A DNA stretch of 64,000 bases, from contig CAIIXF020000010.1 of NCBI GenBank assembly GCA_903813345.2, positions 15,881,181 to 15,945,180 on the forward strand, read 5' to 3'. Below are positions 25,601-37,600 of the stretch, piece by piece. Position numbers and translations under genes: made by a program. Numbering within the stretch: position 1 is the first letter of the stretch; every line of letters begins with the position of its first letter. A model generated the notes under the pieces. That model did not search any database. It was not told where the DNA came from and saw nothing but the letters and a program-made list of their open reading frames with translations. This stretch comes from Owenia fusiformis (Eukaryota > Annelida > Polychaeta > Sabellida > Oweniidae).

Positions 25601-28600
25601 ATCATACGGATATTTTGGGAACAAGTGCAAAACCCGGGGAGGGCATTAGCCCCGGTTACCCGGGGATTACCAAACCCAGTCAAAAAATGGTAGCCCGGGA
25701 ACGGGGAATGGTAGTAAACGTTGAAAACCCAATAAAAACATGAACAAGTAAGACGTTAGAGAGCTATTAATGCAGAGTAAACGGCTATATATATTCTAAA
25801 CAGACAGGATATTTCTCCTGAGCCGATCAGGCGTAGAAAGGGGCATTTGCTACCCATTAGATAGAAGAAAATAGCTAGAATGTTTTTTATTTGAAGCTTA
25901 TGGTATGAGGTTCCATATCCATCCGCCAAAAGGTATGACCCCTATATAGTCCATTTAAAAACCTGTGGTATCATTCTAAATAACCCATAGTTGGCTTCTA
26001 GGGTACCTAGTATGCCACTATTTGGTATCAAAATAAAGAGGAGTTCAACTTTCATTTGAATTACGAAAATAGCGATGTAGGTGAAAATATTTCTGAACGT
26101 GAGCATGTTTACTACGCGTTTGCCCGTCATATATGAATTGAGGAAGTGGTAGCAAACGCAAGTTACAATAAACGGACGCTGATATCTCAAAAAGTAACCT
26201 GACTCCCTATAATTTGATGTACAGGTCAATCGAACCCCTATATGGACAGGTGCATTTTGATATATAACACAATGGGGGGTAAGCGTTTCATAGTTGGTCA
26301 CGAACGCCATATGTGCAAAGTATTGTTATGAATTTTCGAATTTGGTGTTGGATTACGGTACTCATACCTTATAGCACAATTTTTGATGGACGTTGCATTT
26401 GGCTCTCTTAGTTAATGGCCACGATTCCATCTCGCATGAGAGAGCTACCAAACGCAAAGTACACACCAGTGATATATTCCAAATGAGATATTTCTCCTGT
26501 GCCATGGCGTAGTAAGGGTAGAGAGCGACGGGGGCGAAAGCATCCCCTCCCCTAACTGTATATATCGACCCATTAGATAGAATAAGAAAAGAGCTTTAAA
26601 ATGTTTTTTAATTGAAGCTTGTAGGACAATTTTGATGGAAGTTGAATCAATTTTTGTCGAAATAAATTATGGCTCACTACAAGTTAATGCCTGTACGATT
26701 CCAAACTGCAGAAGAAGCACTATGCCCCCCCCCTCAAAAGAAAAAAGTAGGTCCTGCCGGGATTTGAACTTGCGACTGAGTGTGTTCGAGTCGTGCTCCC
26801 TAACCACTAGGCTACCAGTGATGGGTTATTTCTAAAAGTAAAAGTAGTGCATTTATTTATGAAATTGTCGGCTCTCTAGCAAAAACACGTAGCAGCCACT
26901 TGCGTACCGACAATTGTCGGTTCTCTATCTGGCACTACTAGGTGACGATAGAGTGCCGACAATTGTCGGTACCCCAGCAAATACCCCTGGACAGTCTCCA
27001 GTACCGACAATTGTCGGTCCTGGAGCCACTCCGTATTTTTAAAGGCCCCATGTAAAGTTTAAACCACTTTGGCTTATATTGTAGTCTTACCCAATGTTAT
27101 CAAAGTGTGATATGTGAAACTTTTTTTTTAAATTTCAAAAAGTGGTTTTTGATAGACTTTTTGTTCCAAAATTTGTGAATTTATTTAAAACCAACTTTTA
27201 GAGGTCACTCATATCTTATGATTAGCCACAATTCATACAATGCATAGCATTCATCCTCCCATGTTTTTTGCCGAAAAAATTAAGAAAATGGGTTGACAAA
27301 CAAGCGAGAAATGAACTTATCAGTGCATGAAAATGGTTCTGAGAAAAATGCATTTCAAAATTTTAGTTCTCATAGAAACCAATGGTAAAATGATATCTAA
27401 AACATAATTTATTCTTCCTTTTAACCTGGTTAGACAATCAACATTGGTTTTTTATGAAAATCTAGCATATTTAGAAAAGATTGACATCGGAAAAAATTTT
27501 TTTTTGCAAACACTGTCTGTGCAGGGTTATGCGGGGAAAGGTGAGGGGGATTCTCTACAAGGCACTGTGAAAGGGGGAACAAAAAGTTTTTGTTACCTTA
27601 GTGACATCACTAATGTTGAAACATTGAAGTGGCCCATTAAATATGACATTTTATTATTGAAATAGTGTGTCTTTTGTTCAATCTTTGCATTGGTTTTAAA
27701 AAGATAATCTTTTTTGAAATGCATTAAGAAATATTTGATGATTAAGAAACTTTTTTTGAAAAATGGCGGGAAATTTGAATATTTGAGAAATGAAATGCTC
27801 ACAACTTTTTTTTCAAAAAAATTTTTTTGTTCAAAAATCTCTAAAATCACTTTTTAAGTCCTGACAAATAGTAAATGAATGATAAAAAAATATTTTCAAA
27901 CTTTAGACGGGGACTTTAACCATTTGTTTCATATATTTCATGTGAAAACTTTTTGTAATAAGATTTTACTGAATTAAGAAAAGATAACGAAATTGTGAGG
28001 AAATAATGTAAAGGGGTTAGTTGAAGTCTTGAATGAAGACATTCATTTTGTCCATAATGATTCCACAATTCATGTTTTGGTTTCCAGGAGGTATTGATGT
28101 GAAGCACAAAGAACATGATCTCTACATTGAAGAGTTCTGTAATGTGTTTATACAAGACATTACCCGTCTCATAGATGCTGCCAAGTACAAGGTTGAAACT
28201 CTCATTCCTGAATCGGAATATTATTGTGGTTATGATGAGATCGTCCACCATTTGAATTTTGTGAAGGATAAAACAGAGTCATTTTGTGGACAGTCTGATG
28301 CTTTGGACATGGCTAGAAAGTTCATACTGAATAACCCCAAGAGGCTTCCACTTGTGATATTTGCAGAATCTGGTTTGTACATGTCATACATTTATCTTAG
28401 GAGGATTTGTTTGACCTTTATGAAGCCCTACAGTGCATTATTTTTTGCCCTTATCATTCCATGCATTGCTAATTTTCATGATATGTTCAAGTCTTTAGTG
28501 TTTAAGGTTATCTGTTAATAAATTTCAATTCTGAATTCATTTCTGCATTTTAAATTTTTAAATAAGATTGCTTCCAATTATAATTATATACAGGGTGTCA

Positions 28601-31600
28601 AATGGCGTTGTGCCCCCCCCCCCCTCCACAGCATAAACTAGGAAAGATACACACACATACTATATACCATTGGAAAGAGCATTTAATTGTTGTTAACATG
28701 TGAAAAGATGAAGAGGCATGATGGAAAATAAGATATATTTTCAACTTACTTTTAAAAGTGAGTATGACCCCCTTGGGCAGCCTTAACCGCTGCCAATCTA
28801 GCCTGATATGAAGCTAAAAGGGAATGGAAAAGGACTGTGTCTTTCTCAAGAGATTTTAATACTTCGTAATTAAACTAGCACCCTCATTCTCTATATGCAA
28901 AACACCTTATTCTGTCTCTATATTGCTGATTATCATCATCAAAAAGTTGTTTTGTCATCTTTATTTCAACTGTGAACTATCTTTTGTCTAAATAAATAAA
29001 ATAAGGCACTAAACTTTATAGACAGGTTCCAATTCAAATAATTCAAGTTTTTGAGGCATTTTTTAGAAAAAGCAACAGACCTATTTTTTCTAGATCAGTT
29101 TTTAATGCTGATAAAGATATTAAAAGATGACAGCTCAACAGGGTGGTCACGACACTGAATTTTGGCATTTTTACCCCCCTAGGAAAATATTCTAGGGGGT
29201 ACTATGAAACTAGTTCATAACTCAAAGGATATATGAGCTATTGTTCTGGGTTGTACACCATACATTGCTAGTACAAATATAAATACTATCCTAAAGTTAT
29301 AGGTTGATACCCTTATTGGTCTCAGAAAAATACAATAAACAGGAAAAAGATACGCAATTTTTGTCTTGCCAATTTTATATTTGTAGCTTCAAGCAAAATA
29401 TGACAGCTTTAACAGCTCATAGTAGTATTCTAAAAACATTTCCAAGCTATGTGCGGTATTGTAATACATCTATTTTAGTTATGAAGTACTATTTTGTAAT
29501 TTTAATATGACTTTATAGTGCCCTACCCCTGGAAAATTGAAGAAAGTGGATGTGGTGAATTTTATCATTTTGCAGCATTAAGTTAGAAACATGTATTGAT
29601 AGACACCAAATCAATAAATTCATACCATCATCAAATGTTAGGTGACATTCTAATTCATTTATTACTAGAATATAGGACTTAAGATATTTTATATGTAAGT
29701 TTTCAATTTAGTACATGTATCATAATGAAATCTAGTGTAATCACATACTAGAGAGGTTGGCATACAGTCTGAACATTGACATAAAGTCTAAACATTATAA
29801 TCATCAATTGATCTCATTTGAGCAACTAGACTATGGTGGTCATCATGCACAAGTAATGTACTACAGTGTCCCATGTACTAGGGCATGAGTCATTTGAGCC
29901 ATATATACCTCCTGGTATATACCTTTACAACCCATTCAGAAGGGTCATTTACAATGTGCAAAACATGGCAAAAGTCCGTAAAACTGTTAGTTCTCATCAT
30001 CTGACCATATAGCAGAGTCCTCATTAAGCCATGATGCATCACAGCCAGATGTTAGAAAAGTAGCTAAGAATATTTTTTATTAACCAAAGATAACTTTCCC
30101 ACCGATGGTGCCTCACACTTGTATAACTTAGTGTAACTTATTAATTATTATTTGGGAGAATTTGAACATTTCCCCATTTTTACACTTTGAATTTTAAACA
30201 ACATTACCAATTAATAATATATTGTGGATCTTTTGGTAGATATTATATTTGAGATTGCAAGAAATACATTAGTAGGTCAACTGTACATGTTGCTTTCAAT
30301 TTTGCTTACTCTATATAGATCTGATTCTGGATTTAAATACCAAGACTTCAGTTTACTTCAACTGTCATGACTAAAGTATTTGATAGTATTTACATAATAA
30401 TGTAATAAAGGAGCATGTAGGTTATCGCAAACAACTTCAGACAATTCTAACTTCAATAATGAATATTTTCTGACCATGAACATCTTTTAGATCTATTTAT
30501 TATCTGCAAGAAAAGTAAATATAATGATTAATCAGACCTAAGTGATATTAAAGGGAATACCAATCAACATACTTTTTTCTAAAAATGTTGACCTAATTTT
30601 TACCAAAGATGCAACCTTTAATCATATTGTTGAATGCATAATTAGAATATGCTTTGAGACATGTTATATTTCCTAAGAGGAAAAGTGGATTGCTCCAGGG
30701 ACTTTAAAGACACTGAATTTGGTTGACCAAAATGAACTGAAACCAGTGGATAGCATGAATTTTTTCAAAGGGGAAATAACATGGGGAACACTTATTTCAA
30801 GAGCTATTTAATACATTAAAGTAAAGAATAGTAATGCATTAAACATTGTTAAAATGATTGCATATTTGGTGAAAATGAGGTCAACAACTTTGAAAAAATA
30901 TATTGATAGGTTGATTGCTAGTGAAATATCTCCGAGTCCGATTGACTTTATTATCCCTGTATACCTGTCTTCATGGTCAGAAAATAGTCATAATCAAAGA
31001 TATAACTGTAAGAAATTGCTTGTGATAACTTACCTGAACCTTTCCAGGTCAAATCAGGAGTGAAAAATACGATAGTATTTCCTTCATAAGATAGAGTGTC
31101 ACTTGTGAAATTTATTGATTGACCTGAGATCGTACCATATCTTTATGACATAGAAGCGAAATAGCCATATTGAACTTTAATGATGTTTGTTTAATTGTTG
31201 TTTGCCACTTTTCGACAATTGTCAAAATTTGGGGGTTTTGGGGAGGAGTACAATTAGGTTAAAAAATTCACCTGATTCAGACTCTTAAATGAGCACTGAT
31301 TCACCCGAGAGCATAACTTTTTCAAAACATGTAAGTGTTATTTTTGGACCATTCACATTAATGTTTCGTCTAATTTTCCCTCAGAGTTTCATCATCATTG
31401 TCCAAATCTTAGGCCATATTTGTTGAGATATATGAATGTTCATTATTAAAATCCTTGCCTTCCTTTGCAGTTGGAGAAGATTTGGCATCAGGTGTTCTAA
31501 GTCCCAGAGCATGATAAATAAAAAAAATAACAACAAAATGACATAGAACTGATAAACGTTTTCTCTTGTGCGTGTCAGCCATGGTCTACCAAATTGCTAT

Positions 31601-34600
31601 TCAGTAGGAAGAAACTCATTTTTCAGTTTCCATTTTAATTTCCTGACAAATAGAGCGATCATCCCAGGATTTTTTCTATGATCTATGTGTCGCCATAGCA
31701 ACTTCTGTTTTAGAGAACAATAGAACAATAGAAAATATTACTTTACCATAATTTTAATCATCCAACATTGTAGACATATTTAGAATTAAAAATATAAAGA
31801 GAATTACAAAACCTCTTAAAACACATTTTTTAGGAAACAAAGAGTGTGGTATTCTTGTTACTATGGCAACAGAGTTTTTTCTTTTTGTCATTTTGTCATA
31901 CAGATTACCTATCATACCAGGACCAAATCCTGAACATTTGAATTCAGTATCTTCATTAGTATCTTAGATATATAGGTTTCTTATAGTATCCCCTGCAGAT
32001 TTTATCGGAGTATAAGGAAAATACTCTGAAGAGGGTTGCCCAAGGATGCCACTTAACAGTTCTGGTATTTTTGAGGTCCCAACCCTCTATTCATGGGAAT
32101 AGTTAACCATTGTAAAGCTACTCATGGTTAACTGACAGAATTGATTGTATCTTCAACTAAGAAGTCAATAAAATGTTAAAACCAGAAGAAAACCACACCA
32201 ACTTTCTTCTATTTACCAGGGGTAGGGCACTATAAAGTCATTAAAATTACAAAACAGTACTTCATCACTATAATAGATGTATTACAATATCACACATAGC
32301 TTGAGAATGTTGTTAGAATACTACTTTGAGCTGTTTAAGTTATCATATTTTGCTTGAAGCTACAAATATAAAATAAGCAAGAAAAAATGACAAAAATTGC
32401 ATATTTTTTCTAATTAATTGTATTTTTCCGAACCAACAAAGATATCAACCTATAACTTTAGCATAGTATTCATCTCTGTACTAACAATGCATGCTGTAGA
32501 ACTCAGAACAATAGTTTATATATCCTTTGAGTTATGAACTAATATTATAGTACCCCCTAAAATAATTTCCTAGGGGGGTAGAAACGCTAAAATTCAGTGT
32601 CGTGACCACCCTGTTGAGCTGTCATCTTTTAATATCTTTATCAGCATGAAGAACTGATCCAGAAAAAATAGGTCTGTTGCTTTTTCTAAAAAATGCCTCA
32701 AAAACCCTTTCCCTTGAGATATTCTGAAATTGGAACCTGTCTATTACAGTCAGCCACTTCTCAAAAATCAATGAAATAGAGCACTACACTAGTACATTTC
32801 AAATGCATGTGACACTATGTAGCAATATCTGACCTAGGTCATCTAGGATTTATTTTATCCAGAATTGAATGCTCTTTCCAATGACATACATAATGTGTAG
32901 GTACCTTTCTAAGTTTATGCTGTGGAAGGGGGGCACAACGCCGTTTGACACCCTGTACACTATCGAGCCATAATGATCCTTTATATCATTTTCTTACAGG
33001 TGTCGGGAAGACCTCTGTCATGGCACAAATTATGAAAGACATTCCAAACTGGCTGAAGAAACCATGCACTCGGGTCATAAAATTCCTCGGAACAACACCT
33101 GAGAGTACAAACTTGTATGATGTCATCTTTGGAGTCTGTAGCCAATTGGCTGACACCTATGATGTCATAATGGAGCCAATTGGTTATGAAACCATAACAA
33201 AACTCCTAGGATATTTTCCGAGGTTCTTGCGTAATGTATCACACAAGACAAAGGAGCAGATCGTCATTATGTTGGATTCATTGGATCAACTCTCACCAAT
33301 AGATGGAGCACATAGTATGACATGGCTTCCCATTCAGTTGCCAAGTAAGTACAAGTATTATATTTGTATGGGACCTTGTGTGACTGTTCTTTATGGGACC
33401 CTATGGAGCCCTTTCAGAGACACTTTACTCCTTAGCACCTTAAAGAAACAATTGGGCAAGGTGCTGTTGGCCATGACAGAACATTATGGGGCAAATTGGG
33501 CCATTTAATTGGTTAATTTATGTTTAGTAAATGATTGTGTATTGTCTTGATCATAGAATAAAAATGTACTGTGGGGATCTAAAGATATTGAAACGTTGAA
33601 ATGGACAGTTTTCTATCAAATTACATACATTCTACAGAACTATTTAACCTACATGTAAATGTTATTCAGAAGTTGTGTTTTCATTTGCAGGTAATGTTCA
33701 TTTGATAGTGTCAACTTTGCCAAGGGAACATGGCATCCTGGATACTCTTAAGGCCAGATTAAAGGGAGATGCATCACTACTAGAGCTCAAACCCCTCCCC
33801 TTGACCACAGGTCAGTTATTTGTTATGATTAATGATAATATTATCCACATTATATTCCTGCCAGTTCAAAATTGTTTTTTTGGCACGCCCTGTATGATTG
33901 AAGGAAACAGAAGATTCATTGTGTACATGTTTTACATAAAGAGGCATATGCAATTTTTTTCTCGGGCTATCTAGAAAACAGTCTATAGGCCTATCAAATA
34001 TACTGAACAGGGCATGAACCTCCAAAATGTCACTACCTGCCATTTGTTACAGATGCCATGTTACAGACGCTGAACACCAACTAGCATCCACAAAATAGTT
34101 GGGACAATGATAATATGTCACAACTTCTGGTACGGTGGCGACATAAAAAGTCTGTAGTGCTCTTAATACACAATTGATCTTCAAATATTTTGCTTTATCA
34201 TAGGTCAGGAAATTATGACCAAATACTTCAAAAAGAAGAAGAGAACAATAACAGAGGAGCAGAAGGAGTTATTATTCAGCATGTTTGACAAACAGCCGAG
34301 CCCCTTATTCCTGAAGCTCCTATTGGACGAGGCAGCTCTATGGCACTCATATACTGATATCGACACGATACCAGTTGTGGAGACTGCCAAGGCTGCTATA
34401 GATAAGTATGTCATTAGAGTGTGTGTATGTATGTGCATGCACATTTATTGCGGTTCATATATATGAGTTACCTTAACCTCTTGAATAACAGGCTCTCAAA
34501 TCAGTTTAAATCAGAAACAAGTTTTGTGGAGAAATTTTAAGGGGAAAATTTTGTGACTGATTTTCTCGTCACTCTGGGTTTCAAGTTTGTTTCTGAGGTG

Positions 34601-37600
34601 ATGAGGAAGCTCGTCATTCCAGGTAGTCAAGAGGTTAAGGAAATATTTAATGAAGTGGAGTGCAACCCCTATTTGTCTTTGGATGATATTTGTAGGATGA
34701 ATTGGTTGTAGGATAATGACAATACATCCCATTGAAAATCTATTGAACTCATTCCCCCTGCCCTTCTTGATGAGGCCATCAATCTAATTTAGTGTACTTT
34801 TGAAAAAGGTTACTGTCTGCCATCTTACAATAGACTAGATGCGAGTAGAAGTAATCTTGATTTATGTCATTAAATATTCAAAATTCAGTCAAAGTGATGT
34901 CATATTTGAAATCTGCATGTAAAAGTACATCTAGAAATATGGTTTCGAAAATTGTCTATCAACTTTGGAAATTTAATTTTTTTGAAAATATGACTTCTTG
35001 TTCGGGTTGATTCCCCATAATAGACCCCATGTTACAAAATCACAAAAAGTAAATTCTCTTTTCTTGTATTTTACAGATAACATTTTCTTTTACTGGGCAT
35101 ATTTTAATTTGCATAACTATTAGATTCATAAGGGTTATATGAAAATTGAACCACACAAATAGATGTAATTTAAATAAAAGGTAACTTTCTCCTATACCCG
35201 CCATGCTACCTGACCCGAACGAGCCACCTGGTGGTGAATCCGGTAACTACCTACTCGCATTTGCGTTATTGTCCGACCACTCTACTGGCAAAAAAGAGAG
35301 TCAGAATTCCTGAACATTGGCGGGCAATACACATATTAACTTGAGGGAGTTGTGAAATACTTTAGTATTTTTTATAATCTGGAATCAAGGCACTCATTGC
35401 TTCAATTATGGGACTCTATGATTATAAACTGCACCACTAGTCTACAATGGATCTTCACATTAAAATTTTTACAGGTTGTTCACAAAACTAGAGGAAAAGT
35501 TTGGCTCACTTCTGGTCAGTCGAGCCCTTGGTTACATCACAATTGGTCTAGATGGCGTGTCGGAGATTGAGATCGATGACGCTTTATCTTGCTGTGATAT
35601 TGTCCTTAATGATGTTTATCAGTACCATAACCCACCTATAGAGGGCATTGTTCGCATTCCGCCATTGTTGTGGACACGCATTCATCATGACTTGAAGGAA
35701 TATCTCATTGAGAGGCAGTCTTATGGTGAGATTTGTAACTCAGTAGTGTTAATTTTTGGCAAAATTCTTTGTGTATTGAAACAGCGTAGATTTTGATCTC
35801 ATTTTGAATTGGGCAGAATCATTTGGCATCATTTTGGAGTCAGAATCTCACTGTACCCAACTTACATGTACATGTAGTATCATGATAATATGGTGATCCT
35901 CACATATTTTAGGTAAAACAACAGTATTCTGGTACCATAGGCAGTTCATTGAGGTTGCCAGAGAGAGATACACTCAAGGTAAGTGTTCAGTAATCACAAT
36001 CTACGTTGTGACTGTCAAATGCTCATATATTGGTGAGGTAAATTCACAAAGTGGGCAAAACTCAAGCCAAAGAGCATCATTCTACTTCTGTGGGACATAT
36101 TGGAATGTCGACAAATACAGACTATATCTTTCTGTAAAATTTTTGTGAAGATAAATGCATAACTACATATCAGATTTAATAGGTGATTTGGAACAGTAGC
36201 TTTAATAAGTGGAAACATAGGTCCTCAAAGCCCCTCTCCAAATGTTCCTTCCACACCTGTTCTTCACCATAGCCTACCAGAATAACATGAATTGTGATGC
36301 ATTCCAGGTGAATCTCTGCAAGTCCTACATAAAGATATGAGCAAGATCTACATGAATGACAATGGTCTTCAACAAACCATTACTCTCACCAAACGAAATC
36401 TCACCATCGAAAATGCTGATAGGCAAATCACTAATCAGCCAACCAAAGTAGGAAACAAGCGTAAACTCAGGGCACTAGTGTACCATCTTCTACAAGCTGG
36501 AGATATCAAAACATTGAAACAATGTGCCCTATTTGATTTGAGATTTCTCATGACCAAAATGCTAGCATTTTCATTGAAATCCATCATTCAAGACTTTGAA
36601 GATGCTTTTCAGGTTGAGGAGGATAAAGAGATAAAGGTTGTGTTAGATTGTTTAAAGAACAGTCAGGGACTTTTGAAATCAACTAGTCAGTTACCAATAC
36701 AGTTGTTAGCCAGGCTGGATCATGCCGATGGTGAAGATGTGTCATCATTACTGGCACAGTCAAAGTCACATTGCATGACCAGTCCAAACATGTACTTGGT
36801 CCCTACGCATCCCTGTCTTAGGGAAAACACTTCTGGTGAGAAGGATGAAAAGTTGATGCTTGTTAGTGAGAATGCATCATCCTGTGTAATCATGTTAGAC
36901 AATGGTCATGTGATCACTGCTGGGGAGAGTCAATCTGTAAAATTATGGGATGTGACATCTGGAGAGCTTATCAAGGAAACGTCAGAGAAATATAAAATCG
37001 ATTCACTCTACTCAGTCAACACTGACACCTATCTTATAGGATGCGGCGAGACGGACAGCGTGTGTTTCAAAATTGATGATTTTTCCTCAGATTTAGAGCT
37101 ACCTCACAATATCATAGCATGTGCTCCTGGGAGACATGACAAAACATACATTGTCAGCCTCAACGACGATTCTTGTATGAACATCCATATTATCAACTTT
37201 AAAGATAACACTACCTCAAAGTTATTCAACATTACAAAACAACAAACTGCTGCGTTGTATGAATCAAAGTTCCCATTCAAAGCAATGCTAACAGATGATG
37301 AGCGTTACCTTGTGTTTGTGAGATACATACATGGCAATGATGAACTGAAAGCAATACACAAACAGGCTAATATGAAGAGCATGCATGTTACCAGTGGCAC
37401 AATGATCATGCATGCCCTTAACTTAGCGAGCCCCAAACTTGAGATAACACCTTGTTATAGGAACATGACGAACATCTTCATGCTGGGTTCAGTCATGGAA
37501 CCCCTCAGGGGTGGAGAAATCATGCTCGGGTTTGATAAATACACGCTAGTATGGAATATTGTAAAAACCACTGTTGATCAGATTGTGATTAGAGAAGAAA

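Noticed and set aside
26751-26824. Functional tRNA gene in the 1.6-kb element
   Set aside because: The D and T arms are tRNA-like, but the acceptor halves do not pair and copy 1 has mutated T-arm bases, so I call it tRNA-derived only.
27444-27665. Extra coding exon of the NACHT–WD gene at 27.5 kb
   Set aside because: It resembles exon 3 but lies inside a TTAA-bounded element, lacks matching splice sites, and its inclusion would break the phase 1 join between exons 12 and 13.
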